Below, one piece after another: positions 9,091 through 17,758 of a stretch of 45,228 bases of DNA. The notes below the pieces were generated by a model. That model had not been told where the DNA came from and ran no database searches. It saw nothing but the letters and a program-made list of their open reading frames with translations. The stretch comes from an uncultured Mycoplasmatota bacterium (GTDB lineage: Bacteria; Bacillota_I; Bacilli_A; RF39; UBA660), in assembly GCA_900549325.1 (NCBI GenBank), contig UROI01000008.1:1-45228 (forward strand), read 5' to 3'. The position numbers were made by a program, and so were the translations under genes. Position 1 is the first letter of the stretch. Each line of letters opens with the position of its first letter.

Positions 9091-10140
9091 CTAAAAAAAT
9101 GTGTAACCAACATAAACTGAATTAGTAAATATTTGATATACATAAAATAAAAATAGTGAAATATAAAACATTGGATATATAAATTTGCGATACTTAGAAT
9201 CCAAAACCTCTAAATTATTTGGAATCAAAATTATAAACGAATAAGTAAAATATAAAACTATTCTTGCCACTAATCCCTGCGTTGTTGAAAGAATTTGAAA
9301 TGGTAATGCCAATAACAGCATACCAACAAAATATTTGTTTTCATTTTTATTTATATCAAACTTTTTATTTATAAAGCATATGCCTATTATTATTAAAAAT
9401 ATTAATAAAAGCATTGTATAACCACTACCACTAGTATCACGATAGTCAAGGTATTGACTGTAAATTAATTCAGTTATAATATTAAGAATTGGATCTTTAA
9501 TTATAAATAAAACTATGCATAAACTCATAAAGCGAAATATTTTATTAGTAGTAAATTTAATATGTTTAAATACTGGTAAAATTAAAAATACCAATGCTGT
9601 TTTATGGAACAAACTAGCAGTCATAACCATTGCAATATACCAAAGTAAACTTTTTTTATTCTTAGCTAACAATAGTGGAAAAGCACACAATAAAATTGAT
9701 ATAGCTAAACATTGTCTTAAAGTACAAGTATAATAGATAAAATAATTAAAAGTTATAAATAAGAAAATGCTTGCAAAATAATTTTTAGAATAGTTTTTAA
9801 TAAAGTTATATATACCTATCATAGAAATAATTGAAACAATAAATATATAAAATCTGAAATCATAAAAAATAAAACTTATAAATTTAGTAAGCATTTTAAA
9901 GCCTAACTCAAAATCGTAATGAAAATATAAATATTCTATAGTACTATTTTTAGCGGCCACAAAAAATTTATAATAATTAATCATATCAAGACCAACTTTA
10001 GGACCTCGTAATCCTAAAAATAAAGTTAAAATTATAATTATAGTTAAAAGGTATTGCCTATTGTTTTTGATATTGCCCCCGTATATTTTAAATATTAAGG
10101 ATAATAAAGTCAAAGAAAGCAATAATATTATATATTCCAA
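9091..10140 (-). CDS. EpsG-family polysaccharide polymerase (Wzy-like)
   Basis: About 349 residues, almost entirely hydrophobic with some 10 membrane segments. It has the EpsG-family hallmarks FLGLRGPKVGLDMINYYKFF near residue 45 and the TCTLRQCLAISILL segment near residue 140. It probably polymerises flipped repeat units on the outer membrane face. The start is TTG at 10138-10140, with GGGAGG 8 bases upstream. A GTG nine bases earlier lies within that ribosome-binding site. This single polymerase plus one flippase in the locus is consistent with Wzx/Wzy-dependent export. Confidence 0.82.
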   Translation of the reverse strand: MEYIILLLSLTLLSLIFKIYGGNIKNNRQYLLTIIIILTLFLGLRGPKVGLDMINYYKFFVAAKNSTIEYLYFHYDFELGFKMLTKFISFIFYDFRFYIFIVSIISMIGIYNFIKNYSKNYFASIFLFITFNYFIYYTCTLRQCLAISILLCAFPLLLAKNKKSLLWYIAMVMTASLFHKTALVFLILPVFKHIKFTTNKIFRFMSLCIVLFIIKDPILNIITELIYSQYLDYRDTSGSGYTMLLLIFLIIIGICFINKKFDINKNENKYFVGMLLLALPFQILSTTQGLVARIVLYFTYSFIILIPNNLEVLDSKYRKFIYPMFYISLFLFYVYQIFTNSVYVGYTFF

Positions 10141-10164
10141 TACAATCACCTCCCTATTGTAATA

Positions 10165-11199
10165 TTAGTTGTAATATAAATTTAATTCTTTTTTATATTT
10201 TTTTATATCATTAATTTTGGTTGAATCATCATCTGCATTATTTGACATTTCCTGTAGTTTACTGTCATTAGTAATTAATTCTACAATATAATTAATAAGT
10301 TCAGCATCATTATCACTTAGAAAGCCATTAAATCCTTGTTTAATAAGTTCCTTCATGCCATCAGTTGGAGTAGACACAATTGGTTTACCCAAACATAGCG
10401 CCTCCAAAGCGCACATTGGAGTTCCCTCATATATTGAAGTTAAAAGCATGATTTTAGAGCTTTTAATATACACATACGGATTCACTTGAAATCCCAAAAG
10501 AAAAATATTATTATTTAATTTATTTTCTTTAATATACTTATTGAGTTCATCATACATTGGTCCATTTCCTACTATTGCTAGTTTTGCATTAGGAACCTTA
10601 TCAGTAACAGATGCAAAAATACTCAAAAGTCTTTTAGGATTTTTTAATTCCACCAATCTTCCAACAAAAATAGCATCATATTTTTCGTCTATATTAGTCT
10701 CTTTACTATTATGAATAATCTTTTTTTTATCAACTACATTAATAAGAACGCTACTTTTAGAACATACTTGCTTATAAAATTTATACTGATTTAAACTGCT
10801 ATCAGAAACCCAAAAGATATGTTCTACTTTTTTTACTGCAACAAGAAAAAGTAATGATTTTAAAGATAATTTTCTCATATCTAAGCTGTTGCCATGAACA
10901 TGTGAAATAATCTTACACTTCTTAGAAAATAAACTAGCATAAATAGTAGCCTTTATATCATGTGCATGTATAATATCAGGTTTAAATTCCATAATAGCTT
11001 TTTTTATACTAGAATAACTTAGTTTACTAAGAGGATAAAACTTTATATTTTTTTCTACCAATTTATCTTTTATTTTGCCATTTGGAGAGCAATAAATCAT
11101 ATCAATATTCTCATTATTTTTATACATATCAATAATTTGACATACCACGTTTTCAGCCCCAGAAAAAGAATCAGTAGCCAACAAATGCATAACTTTCAT
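10165..11199 (-). CDS. GT4-type glycosyltransferase
   Basis: 344 residues. It has N-terminal TDSFSGAENVVCQII (GT-B acceptor motif with one Gly), IIHAHDIKATIYASLFSKK, IFVGRLVELKNPKRLLSIF, and the GT4 donor motif TSIYEGTPMCALEALCLG followed by PIVSTPTDG. It resembles exopolysaccharide GT4 enzymes of the EpsF/CapH kind and probably extends the lipid-linked repeat unit. ATG start with AGAGG upstream. It lies 6 bases after the preceding glycosyltransferase gene and 24 bases before the TTG of the polymerase gene, in the same operon. Donor sugar unknown. Confidence 0.84.
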   Translation of the reverse strand: MKVMHLLATDSFSGAENVVCQIIDMYKNNENIDMIYCSPNGKIKDKLVEKNIKFYPLSKLSYSSIKKAIMEFKPDIIHAHDIKATIYASLFSKKCKIISHVHGNSLDMRKLSLKSLLFLVAVKKVEHIFWVSDSSLNQYKFYKQVCSKSSVLINVVDKKKIIHNSKETNIDEKYDAIFVGRLVELKNPKRLLSIFASVTDKVPNAKLAIVGNGPMYDELNKYIKENKLNNNIFLLGFQVNPYVYIKSSKIMLLTSIYEGTPMCALEALCLGKPIVSTPTDGMKELIKQGFNGFLSDNDAELINYIVELITNDSKLQEMSNNADDDSTKINDIKKYKKELNLYYN

Positions 11200-11205
11200 A
11201 TTTAT

Positions 11206-12315
11206 TTACCTCTCATATATTTTAATAATTTCATCCAAAACAGAATCAAGCATATATTTATTTACTTCTTCCTTATTAGTTTGAATAATTTTTTCTGCCT
11301 TCTTCTTATTTTTAAATATTTTTTCTATTTTTTGAGCAAATTCATCAGCTTTATAGCTATCAACTAAATATCCATTTTTTCCATTCTTTATTAAATCTCT
11401 ATTTCCCCTGCAATTAGTAGCAACTATTGGAAGTCCTACATACATTGATTCAATTATATTTATAGGAAGTCCTTCTCTTTTACTAGAAGAAACAGCCATA
11501 TTTGAAATTCTCAAAAGCTGTGGAATATCTTTCCTATATCCTAAAAAACGCACATTATCAGCAATTTCATTTTGCTTTGCATATTCTTGAAGTTTACCTT
11601 GTAATAAATCGTATCCAGGAAGGAGTAATACAATGTTTGGTATTTTTTCTTTTAATATTTTAATAGTATTTAATAATAGTATTTGATTCTTATTATTGTT
11701 AATTTCTCCCGGAAAAATTAAAATAAAATTACTATCATCGATATTTAGTTCTTTACGCAATTTCTTTTTATCACTTGCAGACATTTTAACATCAAACTTT
11801 TCTCTACTTATACCAATACCATGTACTTTATAAACCTTTGATTTCATCTTTTTCTTTGCGGTATCATAGTCTTCATCATTTATAGTAATAATTGAATCAG
11901 TATATCTAGATAAATATTTTTCCATTGGATAATAAAGTAACCAATTAATCAAAGGTGCACCTTTATAAAAGTGAAACCCATGTGCTGTATAAACTATTTT
12001 TGATTTAAAATTTTTTATTCTACTAGCAGCCAATCTTGGGATTGCAGCACCAAAAGGTGTATGACAACTAATAAGTTCATAATCATTTTCAATCAATATT
12101 TTTTTAATTGTTTTATATGATCTAATTATATCCTTTATATTTAAACTTCTCGTAAAACAAACATCAAATTTTTTATCACAATAAGGAATTTCGATTCCTT
12201 GATCTTTTGATGCAACATGAACTTCATATCCATTTTCCTTAAAATATTTTAATTGAGGTATTAAAAACTTTATAAAAAACGAATCTAAATTTGCAGTAAA
12301 TAAAACTTTTTTCAT
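11206..12315 (-). CDS. EpsD-like GT4 glycosyltransferase
   Basis: 369 residues. It shows the CapJ/EpsD-type signature TAHGFHFYKGAPLINWLLYYPMEKYLSRYTD near residues 110-140 (given as key positions only), then IFPGEINNNKNQ and the donor motif SSKREGLPINIIESMYVG followed by PIVATNCRG. In Bacillus and Clostridium loci, EpsD-like enzymes act early on the undecaprenyl-linked sugar. No polyprenyl-phosphate sugar-1-phosphate transferase is seen in the window, so the initiating enzyme must lie elsewhere. ATG with AAGGAG upstream; 36 bases after the LCP gene. Confidence 0.84.
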   Translation of the reverse strand: MKKVLFTANLDSFFIKFLIPQLKYFKENGYEVHVASKDQGIEIPYCDKKFDVCFTRSLNIKDIIRSYKTIKKILIENDYELISCHTPFGAAIPRLAASRIKNFKSKIVYTAHGFHFYKGAPLINWLLYYPMEKYLSRYTDSIITINDEDYDTAKKKMKSKVYKVHGIGISREKFDVKMSASDKKKLRKELNIDDSNFILIFPGEINNNKNQILLLNTIKILKEKIPNIVLLLPGYDLLQGKLQEYAKQNEIADNVRFLGYRKDIPQLLRISNMAVSSSKREGLPINIIESMYVGLPIVATNCRGNRDLIKNGKNGYLVDSYKADEFAQKIEKIFKNKKKAEKIIQTNKEEVNKYMLDSVLDEIIKIYER

Positions 12316-12351
12316 TATAGCACTACTCCTTATATATTACATTTAACCATT

Positions 12352-13803
12352 TTATTTATTTAAATACCCTTTTATCTTTTCACTGGCAGTTTCCACAGAT
12401 TTTTCATCTTGTTTCATTACATATAATTTCAAATTTGGATATGTATAGGTTTCTTTAGTATATAAATCTGTACCAACTAGATTTTGACTTTCAATATTCC
12501 AGCCACGCATATCATTAAGTTGCATTTTTATAAATCTATTAATATTACTTGGTTCCATATTTGTCGAAAAACTATTTTCGACACTATCTAATATTTGTGA
12601 AAAATTAGTAACTAAAGCCGTCGAAGAGGTAACTTTTTTAATAATTGCGGTAAGTACTTTTTGCTGATCTTTAACCCTCTGTACATCGCCATCTTTAAAT
12701 GCATATCGCTCTCTTGCAAACATAAGTGCATGAAAACCATCCATATGATTATTTCCTTTTTTGTAGCAGATATCAGGTCTTCCATTAGCACAAAAACTAT
12801 AATCCGAATAAACATCCACGCCTTCAATTGCATCAATAATACCTTCAATCGTAGAAAAATTAACCTTAACATAATAGTTAATATCAATATCAAGTAATTT
12901 TTCTATAGTTTTAACAGACTCCTCAATACCATAATATCCAGCATGCGTAAGCTTATCATAAGCATCTTCACCAAATGAAGGTAAATTAACATAATAATCT
13001 CTTGGTATTGAAGTAAGTAATACTTTTCTATTAATAGGATCAACAGTAATAATCATATTAACATCAGTATTAGTAACATTATCAATACTACCATAAGCAT
13101 CTCCACCTGCTACATATATATTAAATGGCTTCTTAGTAATATCAACTACTTTTACTATATCCGTCTTTTCTATTTTAACATATACCTTATATATTTCTTT
13201 TAACTTAAGCTTCATATCAGCTAAATCAGTATCAAGTAAATTCTTCGTAGAATCATTAATTAATACAGCATCTAGCTTACCATCTTGTAAATCTTCAAAT
13301 AATTCTACAATATTTTTATACTCTCTAGAAGTACTCTTTATCTTTTTATTTAATTCATTACTAGCTTTAGTGCTATTCCTAGAACTATATATACCTATAG
13401 ACTTACCATCTAAATCTTTAATATCTTTATACTCTGAATCATCTAAAGTCATAACATAATATACTTCTTTCTGAAGTAAATCTTTACTTACTAATCCCAC
13501 AAAATCCATAGTATCATTCAAATACTTAATACCGACACCAAATATAGCACCAAAAAGTACTAAAAATATACAAGAACTAGCCTTAAATTTATTTTTTATT
13601 TTCTTAGGAAAGGAAGTAAAGAATAAATATAAATATAATAATCCAAATACTATATAAAATATAGCTAAATACTTAATAGGTATCATATCAAGTACATATA
13701 ACATAATACCAAATACTATAAATATAATCGTTGATATTATAGCTATTGTTCTAAAAAACCAAATACCCTTACCACTCTTTCTTTTCCTATTATTTTTCTT
13801 CAC
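12352..13803 (-). CDS. LytR-CpsA-Psr (LCP) family glycopolymer ligase
   Basis: 483 residues. A basic N-terminus is followed by three hydrophobic segments (about 15-40, 43-63 and 77-94), then an extracellular region of about 100 residues resembling a solute-binding-like fold (DLDGKSIGIYSS near 130). The LCP catalytic domain lies from about 228: MIITVDPINRKVLLTSIPRDYYV with the conserved Arg-Asp near 268, and FARERYAFKDGDVQRVKDQQ with the conserved Arg residues. LCP enzymes transfer lipid-linked glycopolymers to peptidoglycan. It is the first gene of the polysaccharide operon, so the product is probably wall-anchored rather than freely secreted. The start is GTG with only a moderate AGGA ribosome-binding site. 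Confidence 0.9.
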   Translation of the reverse strand: MKKNNRKRKSGKGIWFFRTIAIISTIIFIVFGIMLYVLDMIPIKYLAIFYIVFGLLYLYLFFTSFPKKIKNKFKASSCIFLVLFGAIFGVGIKYLNDTMDFVGLVSKDLLQKEVYYVMTLDDSEYKDIKDLDGKSIGIYSSRNSTKASNELNKKIKSTSREYKNIVELFEDLQDGKLDAVLINDSTKNLLDTDLADMKLKLKEIYKVYVKIEKTDIVKVVDITKKPFNIYVAGGDAYGSIDNVTNTDVNMIITVDPINRKVLLTSIPRDYYVNLPSFGEDAYDKLTHAGYYGIEESVKTIEKLLDIDINYYVKVNFSTIEGIIDAIEGVDVYSDYSFCANGRPDICYKKGNNHMDGFHALMFARERYAFKDGDVQRVKDQQKVLTAIIKKVTSSTALVTNFSQILDSVENSFSTNMEPSNINRFIKMQLNDMRGWNIESQNLVGTDLYTKETYTYPNLKLYVMKQDEKSVETASEKIKGYLNK

Positions 13804-13827
13804 AATATCACTGTCCTACCAATAAAA

Positions 13828-13856
13828 AGTATAACATATTTACCTATCATAGTCTA
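13828..13856 (-). promoter_or_regulatory. Putative promoter of the polysaccharide operon
   Basis: On the minus strand: -35 TAGACT (13851-13856), 17 bp, -10 TATACT (13828-13833), about 25 bases before the LCP GTG. An imperfect palindrome (GTCTA near 13876, TAGAC near 13850) covers the -35 region and could be an operator. Confidence 0.5.
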
Positions 13857-13888
13857 GGCTAAAAAGACTTTTTTAGACAATTATACAC

Positions 13889-13915
13889 AAAAAAAGAACA
13901 TTTTCATGCTCTTTT
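13889..13915 (-). terminator. Intrinsic terminator after the 1255-residue protein gene
   Basis: Ten-base arms (13906-13915 and 13892-13901, one G-T wobble) close a GAAA tetraloop on the minus strand and are followed by seven T (complement of 13889-13895). It separates this gene from the polysaccharide operon. Confidence 0.85.
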
Positions 13916-13919
13916 CTTA

Positions 13920-16900
13920 CTATTTTAAATAACTAAGTATCTTTGCCTTCACTGGCATATCAGAAGAATATATACTAGATAATAAACTATTTTTATTAAA
14001 TGGTACGTATACCTTTTCTATATCATATCCACCAAGTTTCTTTTCTTTTAATATTACATAATATGCCATACTCTTCTTATTTTCCTCAAGTTCTCCCATA
14101 CCAGTTCCTCTTAAAGTATGAATATTAATATCATTAAGTTTATCTTCCAATGCAAAGTGAACATGTCCCTGAAATACTTCATCATATGAAGTAATAAGTT
14201 TACCATCAAACATAGGAGTATTCTTACTAGATAGATATCCTTGCACCATAGGATTATCAATCCCATATTTATTTATCATATATTCTACCTCTTTATTATA
14301 CTCATCACTATTCGTAAATAAGAATTGATTAGCAGAATCACCACTACCTATATTATATTGATACATCCAAGTACTATGTTTACTAAAATCCCATCTAATA
14401 TCATTACCAAAGTGACATAGTGCTATCTTTTTACCTCCTAATAGTAAATCACAAGAAGGTTTATATAATTTCAAATCATTAATATATCCTTGTACTTTAT
14501 CATTAGTCCAATCCAAACCCTTTTCTCTCTCTTCATTCCAATAACTAAATGGACTACCACCAAAAATCAAATAATATTCACTATTACCCATAATCTGTTT
14601 TACATTATATTTATCCATTAAATCCAACACTTCCTTAGGACTAGGACCAAGTGAAATATTATCACCAAGTGAATAGATTTCACTGATACCTCTATATCTG
14701 ATATCTTCAAGTATTGCAACGGTAGGCTCATACATAGCATGAGTATCAGTAAATATAGCTACTTCTCTACCAGTATATATATCATTTTCTTTCTTAATGA
14801 CTAGCTTACTATCTATATACTTTCTAACTTCATCTAATTCTTTTATCTTATCATCATCAATATATTTACCCTTTTTAGGAGTAAATACTCTCTTAGGATT
14901 ATCAATAGCGGTCTCTTTCTTTTGTGTAATAATAAATGGTAAATTATATTTTTTATGATACATAATTTCATCATTAGTAGGTTTTCTACCATCCGCAAGT
15001 ATAAGACCACACGGCTTTAGTCCTTCTCTATATAATAATGTTTCAGCATTTTGTACTTTTACTGAACTAGTCTCCAATATACCTCTCTGTTCCCTACTTC
15101 TTTCGGATACAATAGCACTATTTTTAGTTATCATACTATGATTACTTCCCATATTAGATAAAGAACTACATATAAAACTATTATTAGGTATAGTATCATA
15201 TGCCAATACACCATTGCAATAATCATAATAATACTTCTGCCCTCTATAACTAATTGGACTAAAAGAAATAAAATTACTATTACCATTACTATAACCATTT
15301 ACTAATTCTTCAATATTTTCTCTACTACTCATAACATGAGCATATAAAACATAATTTTTATCACTAAAATCAAAGACTTCACCACCATAAATAGTCATAT
15401 ATTTTTCATCATATATATTTGGTATTTTTCTTGCTTCTTCCAATGTTGTCAAATTATACATACTATCTAGTTCATATAACTTTCTAATTTTATCTTTAAT
15501 AACTACAATATTATTTATCATTCTATTAATTTGTGTATCCTCACCATCTATATAAGAAACAACAATTCTAACTAATTCTTTTCTATCATTAGTGGTAACT
15601 AATTTATTAATAAAATCCATACTAGTAATAATCTCTTCAATTAAATAAACCATTTCTTTATTATCATTATTATCTTTTTGTAATATTTTTAATAAAGATG
15701 TATTACCTACATTATCAAAAACTCCTCTATCAAGAGCTATAATACTATCAAAGAAAATATTCTTAATAGTATTAAAATTAGTATACTTATTTAATATCTT
15801 ATCTCTAAATTTATTAAAATAATTCTTTTTTAATTCATTAAGTTCATATAAATTTAAAGGTATCTTTTCAGGAGATAATTTACCATTAAAAAGTAAATTT
15901 AAATTAATTCTATCAATATTACTAAGTTTAATATTTTTATCAGTTATATCTAGCATTAGAGCATTATATATTCTATAATTTTTTATTATCATATTTAAAT
16001 TAATTATTAAAGAAGCATTATTAAAATCATTATCAAAATAATTACTAAATAAATAATTTTTTACTTTAATAAAATTATTTATTTCATTATTATTAACAAT
16101 ATATATAATATCTCCTATTAAGTTGTTGCAGAAGTCATAACTGCTATATTGAAAAAACATTTCTATACTCATATCAATACTATCAAAAAATAATTCTAGT
16201 TTTTTCAATATATCTAACATATTTTCACTAATACAATATTTAGCTATTGTTTTACAATAATTAATCTTTTCACTACTTACACCAAACATCTTTAATATAG
16301 TATTTTGTATATTTACTATAAATCCCTTTTTAGAAGTATCATCACTATTCAAAAACTCTTTCAAAATATTTTTATCATACTTATTTAAAATTTCTTTAAT
16401 AAGTACACTATTTCTTTTACATATTTTATTTTGTATATTTGAAGAAAGAGAATTAAGAATATTAACATATTTATCATTTTTATTTTTATTATAAAGTAAA
16501 TTATCCCAATCAATATTACTTAAAATACTTTTTATATAACTACTCTTATATTTTAATATAATATTAACAACATCTTTATTGTACTCATATTTATTTAAAA
16601 TAGCAATAACTTCCTCATCTATAACTTTATTATCTATAGTGTTAGCAATTAAATTATCATTATAATAATATGAAATAATATAATCATAGTATTTATCTAA
16701 ATTATATTCATCTAACTTTTTAGTTAAATCATCTAATCTACTATTAACAATAAATTCTTTAAATATTTCATTTTCTTCACCATAAACAGATAGTTTTTGC
16801 ATTACTTCATCAATAGAAAATTTACTAATATATTTATTTAAATATTTATAATTATTATTAATTATAGTTTGCGCATATTCTCTAGGTAATTTTTTTACAT

Positions 16901-17687
16901 TAAGAACTTTAATAGCTTTTCTTCTCCTTATATTATTAATAACTTTATTTATTTTAGGCTGATTAAATTCTAATATTGTATTAACCAAAGCTTCATTCTT
17001 ATCTGATAAATAATAGACATTTCTAATATAATCAGCAGTAATATATCGTGATGTTCTCTTTAAAAGATTAGGCCTATATTTTTCTATAAACTCAACATTA
17101 TCATACTTACAATAATAAAAAGAAAGACTATTTACTAATTCTCTATTTGAAGTATTAAAAAGTGTATGAAGAAACTTTATTTTCTTTCTAGATAAAATAT
17201 ATTCTCTATTTTCATCATTAGCAGCACTATTTAAAAGTGTACTAAGTATATTATTACTAGATACATTTTTTATAATACAATAATTTTTTAACTTATCATC
17301 AATCATGTCATCATTAAGTATTTTTATAATTTCATTTGAATATTTAAGCTTATTTTTTATAATATACTTTTTTAAATCTTCAGATATATTTTTCTTTAAC
17401 AAAGCCTGCAGTTCATCATCACTAAATCCATAATCTAAAATATATTTCTTTATATATCTAGGAAACATATTATTATATAATAAATAACTTTCTATACTTT
17501 CTTCATTTTTTAAATTTGAAAAAAAGCTTCTTAACTGACGTGAGTTTTCAAAATAACTATAACTACTATTTATTTTTTTGTGTAAAAAGTAATGTATTAT
17601 TATCTTCTTATTATTAGAAAGATCCTTATCAAGTAATAGTGCCATTAACTCTTTAACACTTTTTTTCTTTATATTATTTATTTTCAT
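13920..17687 (-). CDS. Giant protein of unknown function with C-terminal metallophosphoesterase domain
   Basis: 1255 residues, no signal peptide. Residues 1 to about 740 are Asn/Ile/Leu/Lys-rich and helical, with recurring 'I-L-N-K-Y' type units suggesting an alpha-solenoid; I do not recognise the family. Residues about 780-970 form a separate, uncharacterised globular region (YVLYAHVMSSRE, FISFSPISYRG, LPFIITQ). From about 974 comes a calcineurin-like/YfcE-type phosphoesterase with a complete metal motif set: DTH (981-983), GDN (1008-1010), GNSE (1034-1037), CHFGND (His 1092) and GHVH (1174-1177). It probably hydrolyses phosphoester bonds on a cytosolic substrate that is unknown. ATG with GAGGGG upstream, behind a perfect-consensus promoter. 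Monocistronic, with terminators on both sides. Confidence 0.8.
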   Translation of the reverse strand: MKINNIKKKSVKELMALLLDKDLSNNKKIIIHYFLHKKINSSYSYFENSRQLRSFFSNLKNEESIESYLLYNNMFPRYIKKYILDYGFSDDELQALLKKNISEDLKKYIIKNKLKYSNEIIKILNDDMIDDKLKNYCIIKNVSSNNILSTLLNSAANDENREYILSRKKIKFLHTLFNTSNRELVNSLSFYYCKYDNVEFIEKYRPNLLKRTSRYITADYIRNVYYLSDKNEALVNTILEFNQPKINKVINNIRRRKAIKVLNVKKLPREYAQTIINNNYKYLNKYISKFSIDEVMQKLSVYGEENEIFKEFIVNSRLDDLTKKLDEYNLDKYYDYIISYYYNDNLIANTIDNKVIDEEVIAILNKYEYNKDVVNIILKYKSSYIKSILSNIDWDNLLYNKNKNDKYVNILNSLSSNIQNKICKRNSVLIKEILNKYDKNILKEFLNSDDTSKKGFIVNIQNTILKMFGVSSEKINYCKTIAKYCISENMLDILKKLELFFDSIDMSIEMFFQYSSYDFCNNLIGDIIYIVNNNEINNFIKVKNYLFSNYFDNDFNNASLIINLNMIIKNYRIYNALMLDITDKNIKLSNIDRINLNLLFNGKLSPEKIPLNLYELNELKKNYFNKFRDKILNKYTNFNTIKNIFFDSIIALDRGVFDNVGNTSLLKILQKDNNDNKEMVYLIEEIITSMDFINKLVTTNDRKELVRIVVSYIDGEDTQINRMINNIVVIKDKIRKLYELDSMYNLTTLEEARKIPNIYDEKYMTIYGGEVFDFSDKNYVLYAHVMSSRENIEELVNGYSNGNSNFISFSPISYRGQKYYYDYCNGVLAYDTIPNNSFICSSLSNMGSNHSMITKNSAIVSERSREQRGILETSSVKVQNAETLLYREGLKPCGLILADGRKPTNDEIMYHKKYNLPFIITQKKETAIDNPKRVFTPKKGKYIDDDKIKELDEVRKYIDSKLVIKKENDIYTGREVAIFTDTHAMYEPTVAILEDIRYRGISEIYSLGDNISLGPSPKEVLDLMDKYNVKQIMGNSEYYLIFGGSPFSYWNEEREKGLDWTNDKVQGYINDLKLYKPSCDLLLGGKKIALCHFGNDIRWDFSKHSTWMYQYNIGSGDSANQFLFTNSDEYNKEVEYMINKYGIDNPMVQGYLSSKNTPMFDGKLITSYDEVFQGHVHFALEDKLNDINIHTLRGTGMGELEENKKSMAYYVILKEKKLGGYDIEKVYVPFNKNSLLSSIYSSDMPVKAKILSYLK

Positions 17688-17711
17688 AATATTCCCCTCA
17701 AAACAGCCATT

Positions 17712-17740
17712 ATTATATAAAAAAAGACATTAAATGTCAA
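17712..17740 (-). promoter_or_regulatory. Perfect-consensus sigma-A promoter for the 1255-residue protein gene
   Basis: On the minus strand: TTGACA (17735-17740), 17 bp spacer, TATAAT (17712-17717), 25 bases before the ATG. The -35 is the loop, and the spacer the second arm and T-tract, of the preceding gene's terminator. Confidence 0.85.
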
Positions 17741-17753
17741 ATTTAATATCTTT
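17718..17753 (-). terminator. Intrinsic terminator after the phosphodiester glycosidase-like gene
   Basis: Twelve-base arms (17742-17753 and 17723-17734, one G-T wobble) with a seven-base loop are followed by a T-run on the minus strand. It overlaps the next promoter. Confidence 0.75.
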
Positions 17754-17758
17754 TTCAA

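Noticed and set aside
12612..12893. 93-residue minus-strand frame
   Set aside because: It lies wholly inside the LCP domain gene in another frame.
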